Shown: positions 21,803 to 32,480 of the stretch, in pieces
Numbering within the stretch: position 1 is the first letter of the stretch
How the letters are laid out: each line of letters begins with the position of its first letter
Assembly (NCBI RefSeq): GCF_028640845.1
Contig: NC_080539.1
Coordinates: forward strand, 190,411,436 to 190,475,435
Reading direction: 5' to 3'
Origin: Ahaetulla prasina
Taxonomy: Eukaryota; Chordata; Lepidosauria; Squamata; Colubridae
DNA: 64,000 nt
The notes under the pieces: generated by a model
The model's input: the letters and a program-made list of their open reading frames with translations, nothing else
The model's database searches: none
What the model was told of the DNA's origin: nothing
Translations under genes and position numbers: made by a program

Positions 21803-23897
21803 TGTTCTGAACTGGCTTTCGCAGAAGCAAGAAACAGACTCCCCACAAAGAAAACCCTCTCTTTACTTACACATTGGGAATTAACTGCATTCACCAACAG
21901 AAAGTCCAGGCAAGAGTCCTGCCTGTTAACTGAAATTAACTGAAACAATAGTCCTTATCAGTTCGTTATGATAAATGCAAAGATGTGAGCTTCCAGCCGG
22001 GAGGCTGCAAATTAAGTCAGTTCAAATAGAGAAATAGACAAAAGTGTTGTGGTCCGTCAGCAGCCTACATAGCTGGCAATTGAGTCGGACAGCGATGAGG
22101 CTGAGGTGAGGCCAGGGCAGGGGTGAAATGCTCCCGGATCGGACCGGATCGCACGATCTGGTAGCGATGGTGGCTGCTGGTTCGGAAGACCGGTAGCAAA
22201 AATCCCTGGCCCCACCCCCCCGTCTCTGCTGAGCCCCACCATCTGCAGAGGTTTTTTTTTTTTTACTTTTAAAAGCTGGTTTTGCTTCAGCCGAAACAGG
22301 CCTTTAAAAGTAAAAAAAAAAAGCCTTTGAGGATCCCGCCCCTCAGCTGAGATTGGCAGAGACTTTAAACTTAAAAAAAAATTTTTTTAAAGTCTCCTCT
22401 GGAGATCTCACCTGAGTTCCTCATCAGCAGAACCTTACTTGTACTCTTGTAGAAAACATGTTTTCTACAAGAGTAGAGATTCTAAGGCACTTACCTGATT
22501 ACTGATGAATGCATGGCCACAGCCCGAAAGCAGTTTCAGTTTCATCCAGAAAGAATCAATCGCTCAGCTAATCTATTTCCTTGGTGATCAACTGGCTGGT
22601 TTTGCTGGCTGAGGAACTCTGGGATTTGAAGTCCACAATAAAATAAAATAAAATAAAATAATAAAATAAAATATTTGTGCAGCTTTCTGAGATTTGGTGT
22701 ATTTCTGTAGTGTTTCACTCTAACTACACAAACACACAAAATCTCAGAAAGCTGTATGTGGCATATTGTGTGTGTGTGTGTGTGTTAGTTGTGTGTGTGT
22801 AAAGTGTGAAAGTTGGTTTTTGGTACCTCTTATTGTTTTTTTATACTTTGTTTATTATTTTTATTATTTATTGTTATTGGCCACGCCCACCAAGCCATCT
22901 GACCATCAAGCCACGCCCACCAATTAAGCCACGCCCATAGAACCAGTAGGGAAAATTTTTAGATTTCACCCCTGGGCCAGGGCCATTGGGAAGTGAGGTG
23001 CAGACTCCAGAGCCTCCAGACTCTGATAGTAGTCAGGCAGAGGAACAAGAGAAGCCTGTTCCTAATGCACGCTTGAGAAGAACTGCCAGAAGGTAAGAGC
23101 AGCTCAAGCAGAGAGGACAACTCGGGAGTAGGGCCAAGAGATGATTGTCCCCTCCCATAAGGCTTAAAACAGACCAGCACCAGCGTTTGGCCTTTGCCGG
23201 AAAACAACGTTGTAGCTGCGTCTTCTGCTTCATCACTGCTTCGCATACATCTTTGTTTTTATGGCTTCTGGATGTTTGCCAGGAAGGGCCTTTGGCAGTT
23301 TGCCTAATTGGACCAAGGTTTGCGAGATAACTGAGGAATTTGTGTTGGGAGGCATTTGTTTTACTTGAGTTGAACGATGCTGGGAATGAAGTAATTCCCA
23401 GCTATTCGAATAGTTTGTTTGTTTTTTCATGGACTGAGTTTATTACTACCTACTTGGGCCTGGGTCACAACACAAACTTCAGTTCTGGCAAGGCAGTCTT
23501 TGTCGCACGAAACACACACGAAGCAAACTTTTCAGAAATGCAAACGGTTGTCTCCAACAACCAAACCACTCCCTTTTCCTCCTATTTATTCCCCAGCAGG
23601 GAGGGGCCAGTCAGCGTCCACATTTGTTTTGCTTCCCAAGCCAGCTCATTGTCCTTCATTATTCACCTCTCCTATCTGCTCTGCGCACATCTGAAACAGG
23701 CACCAGCTGATCCTCCTCTTCACTCATTCTAACTCGAAAGGCAGTTGCCTCTCTGGCTGGGAAATGCTGGATGGCTCTGGCTCTATCCCTGTGTCCGACG
23801 CTGAGCACCCATCAGAGCCTTCTCCAGGCTCCAGAACTGGCCCAAGTTCTTCCCCAACCACCTCATTGTCTGAGTCTGCCGCCAGCTCTGCACAACA
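21803..23897 (-). mobile_element. LTR or solo LTR, 1.2 kb plus nested hAT
   Basis: Starts tgttctgaactgg, ends gctctgcacaaca, flanked by gatat on both sides (21798-21802 and 23898-23902). Without the hAT insertion (22117-22974 plus its 8-bp duplication) it is about 1.23 kb. Read on the minus strand it has a GC-rich front and a TATA-like aataaatagg (plus 23583-23594), suggesting minus orientation. No gag or pol and no second LTR are visible, so a solo LTR is preferred. The right end resembles the LTR at 41819-42386. Confidence 0.6.
22117..22974 (+). mobile_element. Non-autonomous hAT-type element, 858 bp
   Basis: Ends are caggggtgaaatgc and agatttcacccctg, inverted over 12-13 bp. The flanks are a perfect 8-bp duplication ggccaggg (22109-22116, 22975-22982), diagnostic of hAT-type transposition. 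Inside: accggtagc near the left end, a gctgaggaactctggg block, an (aaaat)n run at 22638-22672, a (tg)n tract at 22770-22798, and cacgcccacc motifs near the right end. No transposase. Confidence 0.9.
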
Positions 23898-24050
23898 GAT
23901 ATAGAATACATCTTAATATGGGATTTGTTTTAGTAAAGACTAAAAAATAGAGCTAAAAATTAAAAATGTTATTATGCATACTGTTATACGATAGAAGCTA
24001 TTATAGTTAATGTGTATAAATAAATGTTAGAAGTCAAGATTACTATTATG

Positions 24051-24340
24051 GAGGCTTAAAAAATAAAAAATAAGGGATGATGGATATATGCATAACACCT
24101 CTTAATATGGGAATTGTTGTATCAGATGCCAGTAATAAGACATAGAAAGTAGAAATTGGAAAAACACTTATATTCTGCCACAAAATAGAATACATTACAA
24201 TGTAAGCTCAAAGAGTATTAGTATGTATATTTAAATAATATCATCATTGTTATCAAGATTTTGTATAAAGTAAATTGACCCAGACAATGTACTGTTCAGT
24301 ATGGATTTTGAAGGTGTGTGTGTGAGGTACTAACAGAACT
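24051..24340 (+). mobile_element. L1 3'-end remnant
   Basis: A second copy of the block described at 23898-24050 (gggatgatggatata, then taatatgggaattgttgtatc), followed by aaattgacccagacaatg, which also occurs on the minus strand at the end of L1-E. AT-rich and degraded. Confidence 0.4.
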
Positions 24341-24374
24341 CTATGAAGCATTAGCCTTACGATGAATGTTACAG

Positions 24375-24617
24375 GAACTGGACATAGCTAGTCTAATGAA
24401 GGGAAGGACCAGGGAGACATGATAGCAGTGTTCCAATATTTGAGGGGCTGCCACAGAGAGGAGGGGTCAAGCTATTTCCCAAAGCACTTGAAGGCCAGAC
24501 AAGGAATAATGGATGGAAACTGAACAAGGAGAGATTCAACCTGGAAATAAGGATAAATTTTCTGACAGTGAGAGCAATCAACCAATGGAACAGCTTGCCT
24601 TTCGGTCAGAAATGGTG
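24375..24617 (+). mobile_element. CR1 3' region, plus strand
   Basis: Typical CR1 wording: gacatgatagcagtgttcca, ggaataatggatggaaactg, caaccaatggaacagcttgc. It is cut off by a cagtgatgactaacc segment at 24622, the start of a hAT-like element. Confidence 0.85.
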
Positions 24618-25340
24618 TAGAGCAGTGATGACTAACCTTTATGTTGTTGTGTGCTGAAAGTGCGTGGGTGCAATAGTGCACACGCGTGCCTGCACTGCAC
24701 CCATGATGCAATGTATGTGTGCCCCTGTACCCCACTAATGTGTACACTCCCCCCCACTCCCCCAGCCCCCTCACACACGACTCCCCCCCTTCCCCCCCGT
24801 GCATGCGCGCATGACCCCCCTGCCCCATTTTGGGCCTAGTAGGCCTCCTTGCAGCCTCCTGAGACCAAAACCGGGCTGTTGGGGGGGTTGTGTGCGGCGA
24901 TCCCCCCACAGTCCATTTTTGGTCTCAGGAGGCTGCAGGGAGGCCTGCTAGGTGCAAAATGGGCCATGGGATTTGTGTGTGTGCAGCGACCTCCCTGTGG
25001 CCCATGATTTTTCAGGATACTCATAGTAATAAGCCTTCCCCTAAAATAAACCCTAGTTAAGATGGGTGTGGCCGCCGATATCAGGAATTGTTTTGATAGA
25101 TAAACAAATTGACAGAGTTGGAAGGGACTTTGTAAGTCTACTCCCGTGATGGCAAACTTATGGTATCTGATGCGCATGCGGGGGGCAGGGCGCATGTGGG
25201 AGACGTGTGTACATGTGTGGGATTGCACGTGCATGCATGGGGGTGGGGAAGTATGGGGAGGGGCGGCGCCCCACCACGGCCCATTCTTTATATACATAAG
25301 TGCTTTGTGAAGAAGCGTATTGTCTGGATCAATTTGCTTA
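24618..25340. repeat. Debris of hAT-like elements, CR1 and a TIR element
   Basis: The starts cagtgatgactaacc (24622) and cgtgatggcaaactt (about 25146) resemble the ends of the hAT-like copy at 32735-33234. Between them lie a GC-rich interior, a fragment with taataagccttcccctaaaa (25028-25062) like the element at 37570-37652, and about 40 bp of CR1 3' end (25104-25143). No clear outer limits or target duplications. Confidence 0.5.
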
Positions 25341-25366
25341 CATAATAGTACTTTTTCAGTTCCTAA

Positions 25367-26039
25367 TTTCTACCTCTATTATTCAACCACTGAGAAAACA
25401 AATCCCACCTTTGAAAATATTCTGTATTTTCTTTTTCTTTTATCTTTAATGTCAATCTCTCGATTTCTGCACAGTCTAGTATTTTTCTAATTATAACTTC
25501 TTCGGTAGGTGTTTCTTCATTTTTCCAGTGCTATGCAAATACAATTTTTGCTGCTGTCAAAACATGTAATATTAAATATATATTCCCTTTATCATACTTT
25601 TCTGGTACTATACCTAACAAAAATATTTCTGCCTTATAATTTATATGCTGCTTTAACATTTTTTCTAACCATGCATTTATTTTTGTCAAAAATATTTTTG
25701 CTTTTGCACATGTTCACCACGTGATAATACGTGCCCAGTATCTGTTTACATTTCCAACATTTGGTGGACATGTTTTTTAACATGTTTGTTAATCTCGCTG
25801 GTGGTAAGTGCCACTTACAGAACATTTTATACAGGCTTTCCTTATAAGAAGTTGCCATTGTCAACTTATAGTTTCTTTCCCAAAGTTTTTGCCATTTGTC
25901 CAATTCTATAGTGCATCCAATATTTTTTGCCCATACTATCATTGTCTCTTTTACTGGTTCATCTTCCATTTTTACGCTTAATAAGTTGTATATTTTCTTT
26001 ATTAAGTTTTCATCTATTGCTAATATTATTTAATCAAAT
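25367..26039 (-). pseudogene. L1-E ORF2 C-terminus
   Basis: Reads MEDEPVKETMIVWAKNIGC, YKESLYKMFCKWHLPPARL and a zinc-knuckle-like CWKCKQILGTYYHVVNMC, ending SQWLNNRGRN before a stop at about 25367. Stops and shifts occur. It follows the piece at 36042-36261 in the uninterrupted element. Confidence 0.75.
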
Positions 26040-26453
26040 TGTCGAAAATTGACATATGTGTAGCCATTTTAGTTAGCTCTATATTATACTCATTTATTCC
26101 TTTTCTCTCTCTCTCTCTCTGCGTATGTAAGGTTTTTTTTCAGGCTCGCAACATTCTTAAACTTGGGAAGAGGGAATAGGTATTGGCTAGGTGACAGTCT
26201 TTCCCGTGGGAACAGAGGCTGTCCTTGCTGAGAGCTGGACGTGGAGTTTGAAGACACCGGGCAATGTTGCTTTTATTGGAGAATGTGACTTTTGTGGGGT
26301 GTTTCTAATTTACAATATTACATGGTGTCATTCCGGTTTGTGTTAGATCTGGAATTACAACAGACTTTGCCAATTTGATGTCCACCTAAATAAAACAAAT
26401 TTGTTTTGGAAGATGGACTTTGTATATTTCTTTTTTGAATGGGTTTCATCTCT
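26040..26453 (+). repeat. 5' LTR of gypsy element
   Basis: Starts tgtcgaaaattgacatatg. Matches the 3' LTR closely, including a (ct)n tract, gtcattccggtttgtgt and ctacaacagactttg-type phrases, with a few small indels. The last 13 bp of the 3' LTR have no counterpart here. No clear primer-binding site follows. Confidence 0.85.
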
Positions 26454-26587
26454 ATTCAGGGTCCTGAGCCCTGGCTGCTTACCCAGAGCATTCCAACCGG
26501 GCAGCAGCAAAGACTCAGGGAAGATGGCAGAAGGACAACAACCAGGGGTGCCGGAATGCGAGTGTAAACTCTACGGAGGCCCCTGTC

Positions 26588-26845
26588 CAGTGGTGGGATT
26601 CAAATTTTTTTACTACCAGTTCTGTGGGTGTGGCTTGGTGGGCATGGCTTGGTCATGTGAGTGGCTGGGCATGGCTGGGTGGTCTTGTGAGTAGGTGGGC
26701 GTCCAATGTCACTCCCACCCAGTCACATGACGCACCCAGCCACACTTACCCAGGTTTTGTTGCTCCCAGTATTTTCTGTGGGAAATGGGTCATGTGACTG
26801 GGTGGGTGTGGGCAACTTGATTGGTCTCACCCTTGGGAAATTTCT
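26588..26845 (+). mobile_element. hAT-related fragment with tandem gggtgtgg motifs
   Basis: Begins cagtggtgggattcaaatt, then ttactaccagttctgtggg, matching the right-end consensus of the hAT elements in reverse. Several ggcatggcttgg/catgtgactgggtgg motifs follow. The left-end counterpart is not recognisable. It interrupts a possible leader or gag start (ATG at 26524). Confidence 0.5.
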
Positions 26846-26879
26846 CCTTAGTCCAACTCACAATAAAATAGCACTGTTC

Positions 26880-27290
26880 TAATATTTAGAATAGAATAGA
26901 ATAACAGAGTTGGAAAGGATTTTGGAGGTCTTCTAGTCCAACCCCCTGCTTTGGCAGGAAACCCTACACCACTTCAGCAAATCCAATCTCTTCTTGAAAG
27001 CCTCCAATGTAGGAGCATTTACAATTTCTGGAGGCAAGTTGTTCCACTAATTAATTGTTCTGTCAGGAAGTTTGAGGGGCTCCTACAAAAATGAAGGAGT
27101 CAAATCTATTTTCCAAAGCACCAAAAGGCACAACAAGAAATAATGGATGAAAATTAACCAAAGAGAGAAGCAACCTAGGACTAAGGAGAAATTTCCTAAG
27201 GGTGAGACCAATCAACCAATGGAATAGCTTCCCTTCAGAAGTTGAGGGTGCTCCATCACTAGAGGCTTTCAAAAAGAGGGACATACACCC
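26880..27290. mobile_element. Two CR1 3' fragments in opposite orientation
   Basis: From 26880 to 27068 CR1 3' end is on the minus strand (agttggaaaggattttggag, tccaaccccctgctttggca). From 27069 to about 27290 CR1 is on the plus strand (gtttgaggggctcctacaaa, caaccaatggaatagcttcc). They overlap in CR1 content, so these are two insertions or a rearranged pair. Confidence 0.75.
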
Positions 27291-27849
27291 CAAAAGGACA
27301 GTGCCAGGAACCACAAAAACAATGCAAAAAACTTAAAACAGCCATTCCTTTTTTAAAAAAAAGTCAACCACAAAGCAAACACAGCAGCTGAGAGGAAAAC
27401 TAAGAGCAGCTCCTCAGGCTAACTGAAAGCCTGGGCATGCTGCCAAAAGCCATTAACCCTTCCAACTCTATTATTCTATGTTCTCTATGTTCTAAATTGG
27501 GTGCTTCAAAGCAGAAGCAATTCAGCTGGCTGGACCACACATGCATTAAATTCACAGCCTGTATGATCAAGCTGCATCATTGTCCCTTCCTGTATCTTTT
27601 CCCCCAGGAAAAGAAGTAGCCAACACTGCAGCAGCTATAAAAAGTCTTGGGAAACTCCAGGGAGTATCAGCTGATTACAGAAGTGTTACTTAATACCCTT
27701 TTTGTAATGAAAATGTTTGTAATCTTGTCCTTCTTCCTGAAGGGAAGAGGTTAATCCCATCCCTAGATGAGTGATTGATCGGTTTCTCTGCCCTAATCCT
27801 GTCGGTTTCTGTTATGACTTGATTCAGCATGTATTGGCTGCATTCCAGC
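27291..27849. other. Unassigned part of gypsy leader, with CR1 tail
   Basis: The only recognisable piece is cccttccaactctattattc at 27459-27478, a CR1 3' terminus on the plus strand. No coding features otherwise. Confidence 0.4.
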
Positions 27850-27860
27850 TGCAACTGTTA

Positions 27861-28220
27861 GTAAAGGTAAAGGTTCCCCTCGCACATACGTGCTAGTCGT
27901 TGCCAATTCTAGGGGGCGGTGCTCATCTCCGTTTCAAAGCCGAAGAGCCAGCGCTGTCCGAAGACGTCTCCGTGGTCATGTGGCCGGCATGACTCAATGC
28001 CAAAGGTGCATGGAACGCTGTTACCTTCCCACCAAAGGTGGTCCCTATTTTTTCTACTTGCATTTTTACGTGCTTTCGAAACTGCTAGGTTGGCAGAAGC
28101 TGGGACAAGTAATGGGAGCTCACCCCGTTACATGTCAGCACTAGGGATTCGAACTGCTGAGCTGCTGACCTTTCAATCGACAAGCTCAACTTCCTAGCCC
28201 CTGAGCCACCGCGTCCCTTT
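27861..28220 (-). mobile_element. Sauria SINE
   Basis: On the minus strand it starts gggacgcggtggctcagggg (tRNA-like head), has a B-box-like segment near ttcgaatccctagtgc, and ends gggaacctttacctttac. The tail of this family is shared with Bov-B LINEs. It is flanked by the 11-bp duplication tgcaactgtta (27850-27860, 28221-28231). Sauria SINEs are restricted to squamates, which supports the host assignment. Confidence 0.9.
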
Positions 28221-28231
28221 TGCAACTGTTA

Positions 28232-28640
28232 AGTGGCGCTATTAACTGAAGGGAGAAGGAAAAAAACCCTCTTCCATTTTATTTTTAACCAATTCTCTGA
28301 ACTGCTTAAGCAATTAACTAATGGTTTGGGTGAATCAGTGAGAACCGGCTGAATCCCACTTGTGCCCCTGTTAGAACTTGCTGGTCCAGCAGCCGGCTCC
28401 CCAGCAGATCTCCCAGGAGATGAACTGAGTGACCGCAATTGTGGAGGATATTACGCTCCAGAGGGGAGCCTGACCAAAAGCCCCGGTCAAATGGTCCGCA
28501 AGGGCAGGGATCCAGTGGATGGAGAGGGACCTGCTTTGTCAAGCAACCCTTCCAGACCCACTCATCGATCTCCCCTTAACTGTGGCCTAGGAATCCTGAG
28601 CCACGATTTTGGAGTGGACAGCAGCTGCTGAACCCATAGA
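28232..28640 (+). other. Gypsy leader or gag-upstream region
   Basis: An open frame at 28362-28631 reads PLLELAGPAAGSPADLPGDE and onward without a recognised motif. It precedes gag, so it probably belongs to the leader. No function is assigned. Confidence 0.35.
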
Positions 28641-29759
28641 GACCATCGTAGACCTCAACGAGCCAGCTGAATGGCAGTACCAAATGGTGATGTGTAGCCA
28701 GACCTTCAAGGAACTGACTAACCAGTTAGAGCAACTCATCATCAGACTTGAAGCCAGAGGTCTGCATGGGATGTAAATAGGAAAGACTGAGTAACATGCA
28801 CTTCCAGCCTGTAAACTTTTGGTCTCACCCAGTTGTTGGGAGAATTATCTCCCACAAGAAGAGGGCAATCTATCACTGCTGGAGATCTACCACCATTGTA
28901 CCGTTCACCACCAAGAGGGGATCATAGAGGAGCGAGAAGAAAGGGGAGCCCACAAAGAACCCAACGAGGAACCAGCCCTACCCCACCTCCACATCTTGCT
29001 CCAGTGGACCACATCCCTCCTGGATGGGCGTTCTATCCAGGTAGGGGATGGATTCAAGACCATGCTCAACTGATACCATCCTCAGCTCCAGCCCCACCAC
29101 CACCACCACCGCAGCCAGCTCCACATGCAAATGCCCCAACACCTTTCAAAGCCATGTTCGATGGTACGGCAGGAAAACTCACACTTTTCCTGAATCGAGC
29201 ATGGTCCTACAGTGATCGGCATGGGGATGAATTCCATGATAATACACAGCTCATCCAAATCCTGGGGGATAATCTGGAGGACGAGGCCTCTGAATGGTTC
29301 ACTCAGCTCCATGATGAAGCCACACCTGAACTGGACAATGTGGATGACTTCCAGAGAGAGCTCTGGGCCTGTTTTGAGGATTCTTCCCGAGCACAAGAGG
29401 CAGAAGCAGAAATCAAAAGCATCAGGCAGAAGGGGAGATGAACCAAGGAACTAGTGCTTGAGTTCAGACACCAGGCCACTAAACTAAGACACTGGTCAGA
29501 GAGAATGTTAGCGCACTATTTCAAAAAAAGCCTGGATGAAGAGCTGTTAAAAATCTGCCTTTGCCGTGGAGTGTCCAATGACAGAATTCTTGATTGGTAT
29601 CAAGTGGGCACTGCAATGGACAATGAGCTTAGACAGCACCACAAAAGCAACATTAAAAGACAACCCAAAAGACAACTCAGACATCACTCTGCACCATACC
29701 AGAGCGAAGAACTCCCAACAGCTGCCGTACCGACTTCCATAAAGTGCTTCAGTTGAGGC
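28641..29759 (+). pseudogene. Gypsy gag-like region, frameshifted
   Basis: A short coiled-coil-like segment comes first (FKELTNQLEQLIIRLEARG), then a Pro-rich stretch, then the gag core (FDGTAGKLTLFLNRAWSY; ASEWFTQLHDEATPELDNVD; FQRELWACFED). The frame stops at 29441 and the sense continues in another frame (LEFRHQATKLRHWSERMLAH; SLDEELLKICL) to 29756. The region ends at CFS-stop-GQQG, the start of a zinc knuckle whose second Cys codon is a stop; the L2 follows at once. Gag would form the particle shell. The frame at 28833 is a longest-open-frame choice, not a proven start. Confidence 0.8.
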
Positions 29760-29764
29760 CAACA

Positions 29765-32480
29765 AGGACAACTCAGAAAGCTCAAACAGCTCAAGGAGCT
29801 GCTGATACAGATCTACAGAGGAATTATTGAGTCTGTCATTTACACCTCTATAACTGTCTGGTTTCTTTCTGCAACCCAACAAGACAGACACAGACTTCAG
29901 AGAATAATTAGAACTGCAGAAAAAACAATTGCTACCAACCTGCCTTCCTTTGAGGACCTGTATACTGCACGAATCAAGAAGAGGGCCGTGAAAATATTGA
30001 CAGATTCTTCACATCCAGGACATAAACTGTTTCAACTCCTACCCTCAAAACGACGCTATAGAGCACTGCACACCAGAACAACTAGACACAAGAACAGTTT
30101 TTTCCCAAACGCCATCACAATTATTTGCTAAACAAATAATTCCCTCAGCACTGTCAATCTATTTACTAAATCTGCACTAGTGATTTATTGAAGATATGGG
30201 TGAAGATGGGGCCAATTGGTCAGCACAAACTTTTAAGCAAGAAGGAGTTATCTTGTCTTGGCCTGGAGCTTTTCCTGGCTTTTTTCTGTGAAATAAGTCT
30301 TGCACTTCCTTTTCTGTGGTCACTAGGGGTTGTGAACCCAATGGGATGGGGTCAGTTGTAGGAGGCGCAGCTGTTGTTGGTGTGTCTGAAATCGGGTTTG
30401 TGGAGATAGGTGGTTGTACTTTCCTGTCAAACCTGCAGTAAAACACGTTCAGGTTGTTGCCAGTTGTTGATTTCCTTCAGCCTGGGAAGGAGGTTTGCTG
30501 TAGCCGGTGATATTTTTAAGAGTTTTCCACATGTTTGCTGGTTCATTTGTTGAGAACAGATTCTTTAGCTTTTCAGAGTAGCTTCTTTTTGCTGCTCTGA
30601 TCTCCCTTGTTAATAGATTTCTGGCCTGATTGTACAGCATTTTATCACCTTTTCTATAGGCTTCCTCTTTGGAACGACGTAGCTGCTTAAATTTAGCTAT
30701 GAACCAAGGTTTGTTGTTACTGTATATTTGCAAGTTCCTGTCAGTACACGTAGGTCTTCACAGAAGCTGACATATGATGTTACAGTATCTGTGAGTTCAT
30801 CCAGGTCTGCAGAGGTATCTTCAAAAATATTCCAATCAGTGCAGTCAAAGCAAGCCTGTAGCTTTAATTTTGCCTCCTCCGTCCAGGTCTTCATTGATTT
30901 AATTATTGGTTTTGTGGTTTTAAGTCTTTGCTGTAAGCAGGTACAAGGTGAATCATGTAATGGTCAGAGTGTCCTACAGCTGCTCGTGGTAAAGACCGAT
31001 AAGCAGGGGTGAAATGCTCCAGGTTCGGACCAGCTTGCGCGATCTGGTAGCGATGGTGGCTGCTGGTTCCACGGACCGGTAGCAAAAATCCCTGGCCCCG
31101 CCCCCTGCCTCTGCTGAGCCCCACCATCAGCAGAGGGTTTTTTTTTACTTTTAAAAGCAGGTTTTTCTTCAGCCAAAACATGCCTTTAAAAGTAAAAAAA
31201 AGCCTCAGCTGAGATCGGCAGAGCCTTTAAACTTTAAAAAAAAATTTTTTTAAAGGCTCCTCTGGGGATCTCACCTGAGTTCCTCATCAGCAGAACCTTA
31301 AAAAACATGTTTTCTGTAGAATACATGTATAAAACCTCCTTTTAAGAGATTCTAAGGCACTTACCTGATTACTGATCTAACGCATGGCTTTTTTCCCAGC
31401 CCGAAAGCCCCAGTTTCACTTTCAGCACCAGATAGAATCAGTTGCTTAGCTAATCTATTTCATCATTGAGCAACTAATGCTGGCTGGCTTTTCTGGCTGA
31501 GGTACTCTGGAAATTGAAGTCCACAAACCTTAAAGTTACTAAAAAATATAAATAAAATAAAATAAAATAAAATAAAATAAAATAAAATAAAATAAAATAA
31601 AATAATAAAATATTTGTGCAGCTTTCTGAGATTTGGTGTGTTTCTGTAGTGTTTCACTCTAACTACACAAACACACAAAATCTCAGAAAGCTGTTTGTGG
31701 TATTTGTGTGTGTGTGTGAGTTGTGTTGCGTGTGCGTGTAAAGTGTGAAAGTTGCTTTTTGGTACCTCTTATTGTTTTTTATACTTCGTTTATTATTTTT
31801 ATTATTTATTGTTATTGGCCACGCCCACCCAGTCATCTGACCACCAAGCCATGCCCACCAATTAAGCCACGCCCACAGAACTGGTAGGGAGAATTTTTAG
31901 ATTTCACCTCTGCTGATAAGCATCTTTTAGTGTTGTGTAGCAATGGTCTAAAGTATTCTTGCCTCTAGTGGGATAATTGACATGCTGAAAGTATTTTGGT
32001 AGCTCTTTCCTTAAGTTTGCCTTGTTTAGATCTTCCAAAATAGTGGCCAGTGAATCGGGGTATTTGGCTTCAGCCTTCATGATTTGGTCAGCTAGAGTTC
32101 GTAATGCCTTGTTTACACAGGCTTGTGGTGGGACATAAACAATAATTAGAAGAAACGAGGAAAATTCAAAAGGCGAATAAATAGTATAGTTTGCAGTTGA
32201 TAAGTAAAGTCTAAATTTTCGTCAGAGAATTTGTAAATTACAGTTAAATCCTGATACCAGCTGCTGTTAATATATAGGCATAAGCCTCCTCCCTTCTTTT
32301 TACCAGATGTTTCTGCAATTCTGTTTGATCGTTCAATCTGAAACCTGGGACATGCAGGCTGCTATCTTTAATTGATTCATTTAACCAGGTTTCAGAGAAG
32401 CATAGGACTGCTGAATTGTGAAAATCAGAATTCTATTTGTTTAAGAGGAGTATTTCATCCATCTTGTTAGCAAGTGACCG
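29765..32480. mobile_element. L2-type LINE in two opposed parts
   Basis: From 29765 to 30180 the C-terminus of an L2-type ORF2 is on the plus strand (IIRTAEKTIATNLPSFEDLY, KILTDSSHPGHKLFQLLPS). From 30181 to 32480 the N-terminal endonuclease and linker/RT start are on the minus strand (KPWFIAKFKQLRRSKEEAY, KKPGKAPGQDKITPSCLK, and endonuclease sequence at 31921-32460). A hAT element (31004-31912) splits the minus part. The order is not that of twin priming. It replaces the gag end, protease and early RT of the gypsy element. Confidence 0.75.
31004..31912 (+). mobile_element. Non-autonomous hAT-type element, 909 bp
   Basis: Close relative of 22117-22974: ends caggggtgaaatgc and agatttcacctctg; flanks ccgataag and ctgataag, seven of eight alike. 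It carries an (aaaat)n tract at 31553-31612, the ctgaggtactctggaaattg block and (tg)n. Inserted in the L2. Confidence 0.88.

Larger units (their letters stand above)
21717..24050 (+). mobile_element. L1 remnant, split by an LTR element
   Basis: The left piece (21717-21802) reads IPREAQERLIKKSIKVKILK and RARDD; the right piece continues at 23898 with a block also found at 44691-44800 and, on the minus strand, at the end of L1-E ORF2 (about 25340-25420). It therefore represents an L1 3' end of the L1-E type joined to an upstream segment shared with 39880-39921. Too degraded to say more. Confidence 0.45.

Noticed and set aside
29765..30446. Twin-priming interpretation for the L2 pair
   Set aside because: The inverted part is on the wrong side of the 3' part for twin priming in either insertion orientation.
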